A DNA stretch of 64,000 bases, from contig NZ_JAAOMP010000096.1 of NCBI RefSeq assembly GCF_018853815.1, positions 1 to 64,000 on the forward strand, written 5' to 3'. Each line of letters begins with the position of its first letter. Positions within the stretch are counted from its first letter, which is position 1. Shown here in pieces: positions 45,877 to 55,678 of the stretch. Both the position numbers and the translations under genes were made by a program. The stretch comes from Acidithiobacillus sulfurivorans. Its GTDB lineage: Bacteria > Pseudomonadota > Gammaproteobacteria > Acidithiobacillales > Acidithiobacillaceae. The notes under the pieces are model-generated. The model ran no database searches and was not told the origin of the DNA. It saw nothing but the letters and a program-made list of their open reading frames with translations.

Positions 45877-47811
45877 CTAGCCTTGCCACTCCAGGGTATT
45901 CTGCCGCTCCTGATGCATTTTCTGCAGAGCGGTGCCCAGCGCAGCAATGCTATGGGAACCCAAGTCCTGACCGTTCCGATCCCTGAGCGCCACGGTTCCC
46001 GCTTCCTGCTCGCGTTCTCCGACGACCAGCATATAGGGCACCCGGCGCAGGGTGTGGGCGCGTATCTTATAACCTATCTTCTCGTTTCTCAAGTCCGTTT
46101 CGACACGCAGGCCGAGTTTGCTCAATGCAGCGGTGACAGATTCTGCATATTCGACAAAATGCTCACTGATCGGAAGCACCGCAACCTGCACGGGTGACAG
46201 CCACAACGGGAATTTTCCTTCATAATGTTCTATGAGCACCCCGAAAAAGCGCTCCACGGAACCAAATATGGCGCGATGCACCATGATAGGTACCTGCCGC
46301 GAACCATCCTCAGCCACATACTCCATCCCGAAACGCTCGGGCAAATTGAAATCGAGCTGGATGGTGCTGCACTGCCATTTACGGCCAATGGCATCCTGAA
46401 TTTTCAAATCGATTTTCGGGCCGTAAAAAGCCCCGCCCCCTTCATCCACCTGATATTCAAGGCCCGCACGATCTAAAGCTGTCCGCAAAGCCTCGGTAGC
46501 TGTTTCCCAGATGGCATCACTACCCACGGAGTGCTCTGGCCGGGTGGAAAGGTTGATTTCGTAACGGTCAAAACCAAAGGTGCCGAGAATTTTCTGAACC
46601 AGCGTCAGCACTTCTCCAATTTCCACCGCAATTTGATCAGGGCGGCAGAACACATGGGCGTCATCCTGGGTAAAGCCGCGCACCCGCATCAAACCATGCA
46701 GTGCGCCAGACATTTCATGACGGTATACCGTCCCCAGTTCCGCCCAGCGTAGGGGCAAATCCCGATAGGAACGCAACTTGTCTTTGTAAATGAGAATGTG
46801 AAAAGGACAGTTCATGGGCTTGAGCTGATACGGCTGGCCTTCGTCCTGCATGGGATCAAACATGGATTCCGCGTAGAAATCCTTGTGTCCAGAGGTATGC
46901 CACAACTGCTCATGGGCAATATGAGGGGTAAACAGTAATTCATAGCCCCCATCCACATGGGCACTGCGCCAGAAGTCCTCAATGACCCGCCGGATCCGGG
47001 CACCCATAGGATGCCAGAAAACCAACCCACCCCCGGCATCTTCCTGAATGGAGAACAAATCCAGTTCGGTGCCAATACGACGATGATCGCGCTTTTCAGC
47101 TTCAGCCAGTTGCTGCAAATAGGCATCTAGATCTTTCTGGCTCGCCCAGGCCGTTCCATAAATACGCTGCAACATGGGGTTGCGGGAGTCTCCACGCCAG
47201 TAAGCACCGGCAACCCGCTGCAACTTGAAGGCACCCAGTGATCCGGTAAAGGGCACATGGGGGCCTCGGCAGAGATCTACGAAATCACCCTGACGGTACA
47301 AACTCAACGTTTCACTGGCTGGAATATCACGGATAATCTGGACCTTGTAGTCTTCACCCATGCTCTCGAAGAGATCAATGGCGGCATCGCGAGATAATAC
47401 TTCGCGCTGCACGGCAAGATTCTGCTTTACCAGTTCGCGCATCCGGTTTTCAATGGCAGCAAGATCTTCCACAGTAAAGCTGCGCGCACTGGCAAAATCA
47501 TAATAAAAGCCGTTTTCAATCACCGGGCCGATCGTCACCTGAACACCCGGAAACAGCGATTGTACCGCCTGCGCCATCAAATGCGCGGTGGAGTGGCGAA
47601 TTACTTCCAGACCTTCGGGACTGTCCTTGGTGATAATGGCTACTGCCACATTCTCATCCAGCACCGTGGAGAGATCTTTGAGGGTACCATCGACGCGCAT
47701 GGCTACTGCTGCCTTGGCGAGTCCGCTGCCGATAGTGCGCGCCAGTTCCAGCCCGGTGAGGGGTTCAGGGAACTGTCGATGACTACCATCTGGCAACTGA
47801 ATGTCTGGCAT
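45877..47811 (-). CDS. thrS: Threonyl-tRNA synthetase
   Basis: 644 aa from ATG at 47811, which has a GGAGAGGG site upstream; a frame to 47835 would start within the terminator T-run. The N-terminal TGS domain is followed by the editing domain with [11 protein letters not shown]. The class II core has the zinc Cys in [10 protein letters not shown] and motif 2 around [20 protein letters not shown]. The C-terminal anticodon domain contains [19 protein letters not shown]. It heads the infC-rpmI-rplT-pheST-ihfA cluster. Confidence 0.97.
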   Translation of the reverse strand: MPDIQLPDGSHRQFPEPLTGLELARTIGSGLAKAAVAMRVDGTLKDLSTVLDENVAVAIITKDSPEGLEVIRHSTAHLMAQAVQSLFPGVQVTIGPVIENGFYYDFASARSFTVEDLAAIENRMRELVKQNLAVQREVLSRDAAIDLFESMGEDYKVQIIRDIPASETLSLYRQGDFVDLCRGPHVPFTGSLGAFKLQRVAGAYWRGDSRNPMLQRIYGTAWASQKDLDAYLQQLAEAEKRDHRRIGTELDLFSIQEDAGGGLVFWHPMGARIRRVIEDFWRSAHVDGGYELLFTPHIAHEQLWHTSGHKDFYAESMFDPMQDEGQPYQLKPMNCPFHILIYKDKLRSYRDLPLRWAELGTVYRHEMSGALHGLMRVRGFTQDDAHVFCRPDQIAVEIGEVLTLVQKILGTFGFDRYEINLSTRPEHSVGSDAIWETATEALRTALDRAGLEYQVDEGGGAFYGPKIDLKIQDAIGRKWQCSTIQLDFNLPERFGMEYVAEDGSRQVPIMVHRAIFGSVERFFGVLIEHYEGKFPLWLSPVQVAVLPISEHFVEYAESVTAALSKLGLRVETDLRNEKIGYKIRAHTLRRVPYMLVVGEREQEAGTVALRDRNGQDLGSHSIAALGTALQKMHQERQNTLEWQG

Positions 47812-47826
47812 ATGCCCTCTCCAAAG

Positions 47827-47859
47827 AAAAAGCACCAGAGAGAATCTTCCCTCTGGTGC
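47827..47859 (-). terminator. Rho-independent terminator between tRNA-Val and thrS
   Basis: Stem GCACCAGAG (47832-47840) / CTCTGGTGC (47851-47859), 10-base loop, followed on the minus strand by a T-run (47827-47831). It lies 6 bp after the tRNA-Val CCA end and only 16-20 bp before the thrS start, so thrS needs either readthrough or regulation at this hairpin. Confidence 0.75.
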
Positions 47860-47865
47860 GGGATT

Positions 47866-47940
47866 TGGTAGGCACGGGCGGTTTCGAACCGCCGACCTCT
47901 ACCGTGTCAAGGTAGCGCTCTCCCCCTGAGCTACGCGCCT
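47866..47940 (-). tRNA. tRNA-Val (anticodon GAC)
   Basis: 75 nt with CCA encoded. Acceptor AGGCGCG pairs with CGTGCCT (one G-T), the anticodon stem is CTACC/GGTAG, the loop TTGACAC gives GAC, and the T loop is TTCGAAA. Confidence 0.95.
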
Positions 47941-47942
47941 GC

Positions 47943-47971
47943 AGCCCGCAAATGTACCCATTACGCGGGCT
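47943..47971 (-). other. Hairpin between DUF2818 gene and tRNA-Val
   Basis: Inverted repeat AGCCCGC (47943-47949) / GCGGGCT (47965-47971) 3 bp beyond the tRNA 5' end and 5 bp before the DUF2818 stop. There is no T-run, so it is more likely a processing or partial attenuation structure than a terminator. Confidence 0.35.
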
Positions 47972-47975
47972 CCGG

Positions 47976-48290
47976 TCAAGATCTACGTAACATGGGCAGC
48001 ACGTTAAAGCGCCAGATGAAACCCGGTATGGCAAAAACGGCAAACATGCACAGGGCAATCACATAAAATTCCCAACCCTGGGCATGCAGGCTACCATCCA
48101 GACTGTTTTCAATAACCATGCCAACCAGCCCCACAATGAAGTACATCACCAACCACTCCAGCAGGTACCACTGCAGGGCCTTGCCTCCCGCAACCGGACG
48201 TATAAAAAACAGGCGATTACTCAACCAGGGCAAATTGGCTGCCACAAAAGCCAGTAATATATAAAGTAGTACCCAATTATGCATATCCAT
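47976..48290 (-). CDS. DUF2818 membrane protein at end of nuo operon
   Basis: 104 aa from ATG at 48290, whose A is the last base of the nuoN stop codon. There are three hydrophobic segments (NWVLLYILLAFVAANLPWL, WLVMYFIVGLVGMVIE, FYVIALCMFAVFAIPGFIW). DUF2818 proteins commonly follow nuoN in beta-proteobacteria and relatives. A role in complex I assembly or stability is suspected but not shown. Confidence 0.85.
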   Translation of the reverse strand: MDMHNWVLLYILLAFVAANLPWLSNRLFFIRPVAGGKALQWYLLEWLVMYFIVGLVGMVIENSLDGSLHAQGWEFYVIALCMFAVFAIPGFIWRFNVLPMLRRS

Positions 48291-49735
48291 CAAATCACTC
48301 CCTGCATGGCATAAAAACAGAAGGCCATCAGCGGTCCGGGAACAATCCCCAGAACCAGCAAAGCCAGACTGTTGATACTGAGGGTAGCACTGGCAAGATC
48401 ATCGCGCACGATCGGCCCACTTTCCGGTTCAGGGGCATCAAAATACATGACTTTCACGACCCGCAAATAATAGAAGGCCCCAATCACTGCCAGCAATACG
48501 CCGATCACCGCCAACCACACATAACCCGCTGCAATGACGGCCTGGAACACCGCAAGCTTGGCATAAAAACCCACCGTCGGCGGAACGCCCGCCATGGAAA
48601 ACATGATGATGAGCATCAAAAAGGCATACCAGGGTTTGCGCTGCGATAATCCCTTGAAATCATCAATGCGATCTGCTTCAAAACCTGCCCGGGTGAGGAG
48701 CAGAATCATCCCGAAACCGGCCAGAGACATCAGCACATAAACAATGGTGTAGAAAAATGCACTGGCAAAGCCAGCTTCTGTCCCCGCAACAATGCCCAGG
48801 GAAAGAAAACCCACATGCCCTACTGTTGAGTAGGCCAGCATCCGTTTCAGATTCTGTTGGGCAATGGCAATCAGGTTGCCTACAACCAGAGATACCAATG
48901 TCAGGGCAATAAATATCTGCTGCCAGGATTCCAGCATGCCGTACCCACCATCCACCAAAAGGCGGATAATCAGGGCAAAGGCGCCGATTTTAGGTGCCGA
49001 GGCCAGAAAAGTCGTTACCACCGTGGGTGCGCCCTGATAGACATCCGGCAACCACATGTGAAAGGGGGCTGCGCCAAGCTTGAAAGCAATACCCGAAACG
49101 ATAAAGACCAGAGCGAATACCAGAATCAGATTACTGCTGGTGACATTCACCAGTGCTGCAGCAATATGACGAACCTCCAGGGTTCCTGTCAGTCCGTAAA
49201 GCAGCGACATACCATAAAGCAGCAAACCCGAAGCCAGAGCGCCCAGAACAAAATACTTCAGCCCTGCTTCTGTTGCGACCAGGCTGTCGCGATTGAAGGC
49301 AACCAGCGCATATTGACTCAGCGCCAAAAGCTCCAGCCCCAGATAGATGCTCAACAGGTTTGCGCCCGAGACCATCACCATGACCCCCAGCAGGGCAAAA
49401 AGTAGCAACACGTAGATTTCGCCCCGGTATATGCCGCGATCCATCAGATAGCGTCGCGAATAGAGCACCACCATCAATACAGCCAGATAGCTGAACAATT
49501 CGGCCACATTGGTAAATGGATCCAGCACCAGCAAACCGGCGAAAGTCGTACCACTTTGTCCCAATTCAAAAAAGGTCAGCACCGCTGCACCCAGCAGTGT
49601 CAGGACGGTCAACACCGGAGCCACGTCCCGCAGTCGTTCGCCCAGGTATAAATCCGCCAGTAACACCACGCAGGCCATGATCAACACCCAGATTTCCGGT
49701 ATCGCAAAAGTCCAATGCAGCAGAAAAGCATTCAT
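48290..49735 (-). CDS. nuoN: NADH-quinone oxidoreductase subunit N
   Basis: 481 aa, one of three antiporter-like proton-pumping subunits of complex I. About 14 membrane helices are seen, with the Lys-bearing helices around KLGAAPFHMWLPDVYQGAPT. It follows nuoM by 13 bp and overlaps the DUF2818 start by one base. Confidence 0.97.
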   Translation of the reverse strand: MNAFLLHWTFAIPEIWVLIMACVVLLADLYLGERLRDVAPVLTVLTLLGAAVLTFFELGQSGTTFAGLLVLDPFTNVAELFSYLAVLMVVLYSRRYLMDRGIYRGEIYVLLLFALLGVMVMVSGANLLSIYLGLELLALSQYALVAFNRDSLVATEAGLKYFVLGALASGLLLYGMSLLYGLTGTLEVRHIAAALVNVTSSNLILVFALVFIVSGIAFKLGAAPFHMWLPDVYQGAPTVVTTFLASAPKIGAFALIIRLLVDGGYGMLESWQQIFIALTLVSLVVGNLIAIAQQNLKRMLAYSTVGHVGFLSLGIVAGTEAGFASAFFYTIVYVLMSLAGFGMILLLTRAGFEADRIDDFKGLSQRKPWYAFLMLIIMFSMAGVPPTVGFYAKLAVFQAVIAAGYVWLAVIGVLLAVIGAFYYLRVVKVMYFDAPEPESGPIVRDDLASATLSINSLALLVLGIVPGPLMAFCFYAMQGVI

Positions 49736-49748
49736 AGGCAGTGTCCTT

Positions 49749-51230
49749 CTACGCCGGAATTTTCGAAACAGCTATCTGCGCCACCAGATGCTGTACCGAA
49801 GTATGTACGATATCAAGGAAAGGTGCGGGCCATACGCCCAAGAGCAACGTGAACGCCGCCAGGGTCCCAAGCACCAGCATTTCGCGGGCATCGAGATCTT
49901 TCAGGGCTGCCACCTCGGGGTGCACAATTCCACCAAAAATAGCGCGTTTGAACAGCCACAAGGTGTAGCTGGCACCCGTAATCAGACCGGTAGCGGCAAG
50001 AATCGCATACCACGGATTCACCTGATAAGTGCCGAGCACCACCATAAACTCACCCACAAAACCGGAAGTCCCCGGCAAACCCACATTACCCATGGCGAAC
50101 AACATCATCAGCGCCGCAAATATCGGCATGACGTTGGCGACCCCTCCATAGGCTTTGATATTCCGGGTATGCATACGGTCATACAGCACGCCGATGCAGA
50201 GGAACATGGCGGCACTGATAAAGCCGTGAGAGAGCATCTGAATAATACTGCCTTCAATGGCGACACTATCAAACACGAAAAAGCCCAGTGTCACAAAGCC
50301 CATGTGGGCAATGGAGGAGTAGGCCACCAGTTTTTTCATGTCTTCCTGAACAATAGCCACCAGCGCCACATAAATAATGGCGATCAGGGAAAGCAGAATC
50401 ATCAGCCAGGCGAGTTTGTGGCTGGCATCCGGAACAATGGGCAGACTCAGACGCAGAAAACCGTAGGCACCCATCTTCAGCATGATAGCGGCCAGTATCA
50501 CCGATCCGGCGGTAGGCGCCTCCACGTGGGCATCCGGTAACCAGGTATGTACTGGCCACATGGGAATTTTTACTGCAAACGCCACAAAAAACGCCATAAA
50601 AATGAGAATCTGCGCCGTCATTCCCAAGGGGGTGTGCTGATAAACCAGCAAGTCGAAACTGTTGCCGCTGTGATAATACAGGTACAACAAAGCCACCAGC
50701 ATCAACACGGAACCCAGGAAGGTATACAGAAAAAACTTGATGGTGGCATACACCCGTCGTGGTCCACCCCAGACGCCGATAATCAGGAACATCGGAATCA
50801 GCATGGCTTCCCAGAATACATAAAAAAGAATGGCATCGAGGGCGCAGAACACGCCGATCATCATGCCTTCCATAATCAGGAAAGCCGCCATGAATTGGGC
50901 AACCCGGGTCTGAACATTACGCCAGGAGCTGATGACCACCAGCACGGTCAAAAAGCTGGTCAGCAATATAAACCACAGGGATATGCCATCCACACCGAGG
51001 TGATAGTAAATATTCAGGGAAGGAATCCACGAAACCCGCTCACTGAATTGCATGGTCGCAGTATGCGTATCAAAACCCGTATAGAGGGGAATGGTAACGG
51101 CAAAGGCCAGCAATGACACAATCAGGGCCAACCAACGCGCCAGTGCCGCACGGCGATCTCCGACGGCCAAAACCAGCAGGCCGCCGACGATGGGTATCCA
51201 GATAGAATAGCTGAGGAGCGAAGCGTTCAT
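49749..51230 (-). CDS. nuoM: NADH-quinone oxidoreductase subunit M
   Basis: 493 aa, antiporter-like proton-pumping subunit. Typical segments include WEAMLIPMFLIIGVWGG (conserved Glu region), KIPMWPVHTWLPDAHVEAPT and AYSSIAHMGFVTLG. It lies 6 bp after nuoL. Confidence 0.97.
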   Translation of the reverse strand: MNASLLSYSIWIPIVGGLLVLAVGDRRAALARWLALIVSLLAFAVTIPLYTGFDTHTATMQFSERVSWIPSLNIYYHLGVDGISLWFILLTSFLTVLVVISSWRNVQTRVAQFMAAFLIMEGMMIGVFCALDAILFYVFWEAMLIPMFLIIGVWGGPRRVYATIKFFLYTFLGSVLMLVALLYLYYHSGNSFDLLVYQHTPLGMTAQILIFMAFFVAFAVKIPMWPVHTWLPDAHVEAPTAGSVILAAIMLKMGAYGFLRLSLPIVPDASHKLAWLMILLSLIAIIYVALVAIVQEDMKKLVAYSSIAHMGFVTLGFFVFDSVAIEGSIIQMLSHGFISAAMFLCIGVLYDRMHTRNIKAYGGVANVMPIFAALMMLFAMGNVGLPGTSGFVGEFMVVLGTYQVNPWYAILAATGLITGASYTLWLFKRAIFGGIVHPEVAALKDLDAREMLVLGTLAAFTLLLGVWPAPFLDIVHTSVQHLVAQIAVSKIPA

Positions 51231-51236
51231 CAGTGC

Positions 51237-53219
51237 CTACCCCTTCCAGATCACAAAATATGTCATGAATAAAATCAACCCGATAATCATGGCGAAAGCA
51301 TAATGATAAATGTATCCCGTTTGCACTCTACGCCAGGACAATGCCAACTTGCCGATGCCGAAAGCGGTGCCATTGACCATCAGACCGTCAATCAGTTTTT
51401 CGTCGCCAACATGCCAGAACAGCCGTCCGAACTGAACAACTCCGCGTACCAGAACCGTATTATTAAAGGTATCAAAACCATATTTACTCTCCAGCAGCCA
51501 GACTGCCGGACTGAGGATGCGGCTGAGCCATTCGGGTAACCCCGTATTCCAGGCATAAAAGTAGGCAGCACAAACAATACCCGCTACGGCCAACCAAAAG
51601 GGCCAGGCTTCCAGACCATGCACGAGAAAGACACCAGCACCCTGCCAATGCGCGGCAATTTCACCGATGGTGTTGAACTGCGGAGCAATGACCAGCGAAG
51701 AATCGAGAAAATGCCCCAATCCTACCGGACCAATGTACGCCCAACCGGCATATACCGCAGGAATAGCCAATGCAATGAGCGGCACCGTAATCACCCAGGG
51801 TGACTCATGCAGATGATCTCGGGTGTAGGGGTCCATGCGGGGTGTACCGTGGAACACCATGAAAAACATCCGGAAAGTATAAAGAGCAGTAACGAAGGCC
51901 CCCGCAACCAGCATGAACTCTGCCCAGCCAGCTCCTGGCAAGGTGGAAATACCCACGGCTTCAATAATCAGGTCCTTGCTGAAAAATCCGGCAAAGGGCG
52001 GGATACCCGACAGCGCGAGGCCGCCAATCAGAAAGGTGATGTAAGTAATGGGCATGGCTTTGCGCAAGCCGCCCATTTTGCGGATGTCCTGCTCATTGGC
52101 CATGGCGTGAATCACCGAACCCGCCGCCAGGAACAGCAACGCTTTAAAAAACGCATGGGTCATGAGGTGAAAAATAGCCGCTGAAAAGGCCGAAGCCCCC
52201 AGTGCAGCCGTCATGTATCCCAACTGGGAAAGGGTCGAGTAGGCAATAATGCGCTTGATGTCATTTTGCACCAGTCCAATCAGCCCCATGAACAAGGCGG
52301 TAATAGAGCCAATCAACAAAATGACGGTCAATGCCGTGGCCGACTGTTCATAAATGGGCGACATCCGGGCCACCATGAAAATACCGGCGGTGACCATGGT
52401 CGCCGCGTGAATCAGCGCCGAAATCGGGGTTGGGCCTTCCATGGATTCCGGGAGCCAGACATGCAGCGGCACCTGGGCTGATTTGCCCATGGCGCCGATA
52501 AACAACAGCAAGGCAATCCAGGTCAGTACATTCCAGGGATGTCCGGGAATAATTTCCACGGTCTGGCCGACCAGATGGGGCACCATGGCAAATACAGTGC
52601 GGTAATCGAGACTGCCACAGTAATGATAAATGGCCGCAATACCAATCAGGAAACCGAAATCGCCGACCCGATTGACAATAAATGCCTTCAGGGCGGCGAC
52701 ATTGGCGCTTTCGCGCTGGAACCAGAAACCAATGAGCAGATAGGAAACCAGACCCACCGCTTCCCAGCCAAAAAACAGTTGGAGAAAATTGTTGCTCATC
52801 ACCAGCATGATCATGCTGAAAGTGAACAGGGAAATATAACTGAAAAAGCGGGCATAACCAGGATCACCATGCATGTAGCCTATGGTGTACAAATGCACAC
52901 AAAGCGACACAAAGGTAACCACCACCAGCATCAGCGCGGTCAGGCTGTCCACATCAAAACCGATGGGGACTTGCAGATGGCCGAACACGGCCCATGTATA
53001 GATATTGCCGTAAAAATCGACACCATTCAGGGTCTGAAACAGTACCGCCAATGCCAGATAAAAAGAAACCGCAACACCCGTCAATGGCGCCCAGTGTGCT
53101 TGTTCCTGCAGCTTCCAGCCGCCAAAACCAGCCACCAGAGAGCCAGCCAGCGGTGCCAACGGAATAATCAGGTACACAAGGAGAGGCGGAAAGGCATTCA
53201 ACCAGTCAAAAACCCACAT
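51237..53219 (-). CDS. nuoL: NADH-quinone oxidoreductase subunit L
   Basis: 660 aa, the largest antiporter-like subunit, with the C-terminal extension that forms the lateral helix along the membrane arm. Motifs include FFGWEAVGLVSYLLIGFW, SAQVPLHVWLPESMEGPTP and AYSTLSQLGYM. Confidence 0.97.
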   Translation of the reverse strand: MWVFDWLNAFPPLLVYLIIPLAPLAGSLVAGFGGWKLQEQAHWAPLTGVAVSFYLALAVLFQTLNGVDFYGNIYTWAVFGHLQVPIGFDVDSLTALMLVVVTFVSLCVHLYTIGYMHGDPGYARFFSYISLFTFSMIMLVMSNNFLQLFFGWEAVGLVSYLLIGFWFQRESANVAALKAFIVNRVGDFGFLIGIAAIYHYCGSLDYRTVFAMVPHLVGQTVEIIPGHPWNVLTWIALLLFIGAMGKSAQVPLHVWLPESMEGPTPISALIHAATMVTAGIFMVARMSPIYEQSATALTVILLIGSITALFMGLIGLVQNDIKRIIAYSTLSQLGYMTAALGASAFSAAIFHLMTHAFFKALLFLAAGSVIHAMANEQDIRKMGGLRKAMPITYITFLIGGLALSGIPPFAGFFSKDLIIEAVGISTLPGAGWAEFMLVAGAFVTALYTFRMFFMVFHGTPRMDPYTRDHLHESPWVITVPLIALAIPAVYAGWAYIGPVGLGHFLDSSLVIAPQFNTIGEIAAHWQGAGVFLVHGLEAWPFWLAVAGIVCAAYFYAWNTGLPEWLSRILSPAVWLLESKYGFDTFNNTVLVRGVVQFGRLFWHVGDEKLIDGLMVNGTAFGIGKLALSWRRVQTGYIYHYAFAMIIGLILFMTYFVIWKG

Positions 53220-53220
53220 A

Positions 53221-53541
53221 TCAGCCTCTCAACTCGTCAATATCTTCTACGTTGATACTCCGGCGGTTCCGGAAGTAAACCACCAGAATGGCCAGACCAA
53301 TGGCCGCTTCAGCAGCAGCTACCGTCAGGATGAAAAACACAAAAACCTGCCCTTCGAGATTACCCAGGTATCGGGAAAAGGCCACCAGATTGATATTCAC
53401 CGCCAGCAGCAGCAATTCAATGGCCATCAGCAAAATAATCACGTTTTTGCGATTCAGGAAAATCCCCACCACACCGATGGAAAACAGGATAGCCCCGAGT
53501 ATCAGATAAGCGGCGAGCGTTGGTTGTCCACCCATCATCAT
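53221..53541 (-). CDS. nuoK: NADH-quinone oxidoreductase subunit K
   Basis: 106 aa with three membrane helices and the conserved Glu residues in [16 protein letters not shown] and [13 protein letters not shown]. Three consecutive ATG codons begin the frame; the exact one used is uncertain by 1-2 residues. It overlaps nuoJ by 4 bp. Confidence 0.96.
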   Translation of the reverse strand: MMMGGQPTLAAYLILGAILFSIGVVGIFLNRKNVIILLMAIELLLLAVNINLVAFSRYLGNLEGQVFVFFILTVAAAEAAIGLAILVVYFRNRRSINVEDIDELRG

Positions 53542-54134
53542 TGTTCTGGCCCCCGCAAATTCACCAGACTGATGCGATCTTTGGCACGCACTGCCATTTG
53601 TGCAGCAATACTCTGGGTTTTAGTCCCCTGGCGACGTCGCAAGGTCAGGGCAATAGCCGCAATAATCGCAACCAGCAAAATCACCGCCGCAATTTCAAAG
53701 GGATATAAATAATGGGTATAAAGCAACACGCCCAGAGCGCGGGTATTATCTGCATTGGCAGGAATAGGGCCCGGAGCAGGAATATGGCCCAACGGTGAAG
53801 TCCAGAAAACCACGGCCAGTTCCAGCACGCCCAGAATAGCAATGGCCAGCCCCAGCGGCAGGTAACTCAAAAACCCTTCCTTGAGACGGGTCAAATTAAT
53901 ATCCAGCATCATCACCACAAACAGGAAAAGCACCATGACCGCGCCCACATAAACCAGAATCAGGATCAGACCCAAAAATTCTGCCCCCAGCAAAATGAAC
54001 AGGGCGGCGGCGTTAAAAAACGCCAGCACCAGAAAAAGAGACGCATACACCGGATTTCTTGCAGTGATGACCGCTGTCGCAGAACCCAGCAATATCGCCG
54101 AAAAAAGGTAAAAAAGGATGGTGGTTATGATCAT
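53538..54134 (-). CDS. nuoJ: NADH-quinone oxidoreductase subunit J
   Basis: 198 aa from ATG at 54134, just after the nuoI stop, with AGGAAA upstream; a longer frame to 54212 would run through nuoI. Five membrane helices include the conserved [16 protein letters not shown] region. The C terminus is soluble and basic. Confidence 0.95.
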   Translation of the reverse strand: MIITTILFYLFSAILLGSATAVITARNPVYASLFLVLAFFNAAALFILLGAEFLGLILILVYVGAVMVLFLFVVMMLDINLTRLKEGFLSYLPLGLAIAILGVLELAVVFWTSPLGHIPAPGPIPANADNTRALGVLLYTHYLYPFEIAAVILLVAIIAAIALTLRRRQGTKTQSIAAQMAVRAKDRISLVNLRGPEQ

Positions 54135-54150
54135 AATTATTATTTTCCTG

Positions 54151-54642
54151 TCAACGATATGCGCGGTCTGCTTCGCGATCCGCTGCCAATTCTGCTTCCA
54201 GGCGATCACCATTAGCGAGGAGCATATCCTTGGTATAAATCAGATCACCACGAATTTCACCGTGATAGGACAGCACCCGACTTTCGACAATGGAATCCAC
54301 CGGACAGGATTCTTCACAGAGACCACAAAAAATGCACTTGCTCAGATCAATGTCATAACGGGTGGTGCGTCGGGTTCCGTCATTACGTTGCTCACTTTCA
54401 ATGGTGATAGCCAATGCCGGACAGACGGCTTCACATAATTTACAGGCGATGCAGCGTTCTTCACCGTTTTCATAACGGCGTAGAGCATGCAGCCCCCGAA
54501 AACGCGGAGACTGGGGCGTTTGTTCTTCGGGATACTGCACGGTAATTTTGCGGGCAAAAAAATACCGACCGGTCAGCTGCATACCGCGCAGCATTTCCGT
54601 CAGGAAAAAAGTCTTGAACCACTGCTTTGGGCGAATTTGCAT
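54151..54642 (-). CDS. nuoI: NADH-quinone oxidoreductase subunit I
   Basis: 163 aa from ATG at 54642 (GAGGAG six bases upstream). It carries two [4Fe-4S] ferredoxin motifs, [15 protein letters not shown] and [15 protein letters not shown], clusters N6a and N6b in the quinone-facing arm. Normal length. Confidence 0.97.
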   Translation of the reverse strand: MQIRPKQWFKTFFLTEMLRGMQLTGRYFFARKITVQYPEEQTPQSPRFRGLHALRRYENGEERCIACKLCEAVCPALAITIESEQRNDGTRRTTRYDIDLSKCIFCGLCEESCPVDSIVESRVLSYHGEIRGDLIYTKDMLLANGDRLEAELAADREADRAYR

Positions 54643-54652
54643 ATTGTTCTCC

Positions 54653-55678
54653 TCAGCGCAGAATGGCACGCATGGGTGTTTCCAGGGCAATACCCACTAC
54701 CACAATCCAGGCAATGGTTACCGGAATGAACACTTTCCAGCCCAGGCGCATGATCTGGTCATAGCGATAGCGTGGGAATGTTGCACGAATCCACAAAAAC
54801 ACATATAGCAGAAAAGCGGTTTTGAGCAGCAACCAGACCAAGCCAGGTATCCAGGTCAATAATGGTGTGTTGATGGGTGCATACCAACCGCCCAGAAACA
54901 GGACCGTCGTCAACAACGACACAAAAATCATGTTGGCATATTCCGCCAGGAAAAACAGGGCGAAAGCCATTCCAGAATATTCCACATGGAAACCGGCGAC
55001 AATTTCCGACTCGCCTTCCGCTACGTCAAAAGGTGCGCGGTTGGTTTCCGCCACACCGGATATAAAATACACCAGAAAAAACGGGAAAAGGGGCAACCAG
55101 TACCAGGACCAGAATCCGCCACCGGCCTGGGCCTCGACAATTTTGCTCAGATTCAGGGTCTGGGCCAACATCAACACCCCGACCAGGGCAAAACCCATGG
55201 CGATTTCGTAAGCAACCAGCTGTGCAGCAGCACGCATGGCACCCAGAAAAGCATACTTGGAATTAGAAGCCCAGCCCGCCACGATAATGCCGTACACGCC
55301 CAGCCCGGCAATCGCCAGCACGTACAGCAAACCGGCATTCATATTGGAGATAGCCACATCCGGCCCGAAAGGCACTGCCGCCCAGACCAGCAGCGCGGGC
55401 ACAAACGCCAGTACCGGCGCTGCCAAAAACAGGAAGCGATTGGCACTGGTAGGAATGATGACTTCCTTGAACATCAGCTTCAGCGCATCGGCAATAGGCT
55501 GCAGCGAACCTCTGAAACCCACCCGGTTGGGTCCCAGACGGACCTGCATGTAACCAATGACCTTGCGTTCTGCCAGGGTCAGGTAAGCCACACCCAGTAA
55601 TAACGGCACCACCACAATGACAATTTTGATAATCGACCAGATGACCGCCCACCAGCCGGTATGATAAAAATCATGCAT
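54653..55678 (-). CDS. nuoH: NADH-quinone oxidoreductase subunit H
   Basis: 341 aa, eight or more helices. It forms the quinone site at the junction of the arms, with [40 protein letters not shown] and [17 protein letters not shown]. Start overlaps the nuoG stop by one base. Confidence 0.97.
   Translation of the reverse strand: MHDFYHTGWWAVIWSIIKIVIVVVPLLLGVAYLTLAERKVIGYMQVRLGPNRVGFRGSLQPIADALKLMFKEVIIPTSANRFLFLAAPVLAFVPALLVWAAVPFGPDVAISNMNAGLLYVLAIAGLGVYGIIVAGWASNSKYAFLGAMRAAAQLVAYEIAMGFALVGVLMLAQTLNLSKIVEAQAGGGFWSWYWLPLFPFFLVYFISGVAETNRAPFDVAEGESEIVAGFHVEYSGMAFALFFLAEYANMIFVSLLTTVLFLGGWYAPINTPLLTWIPGLVWLLLKTAFLLYVFLWIRATFPRYRYDQIMRLGWKVFIPVTIAWIVVVGIALETPMRAILR

Noticed and set aside
49509-50540. 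343-aa open frame antisense to nuoN/nuoM
   Set aside because: Shadow of the membrane-protein codons on the other strand; composition is typical of antisense translation (His, Gln, Arg, Asn).
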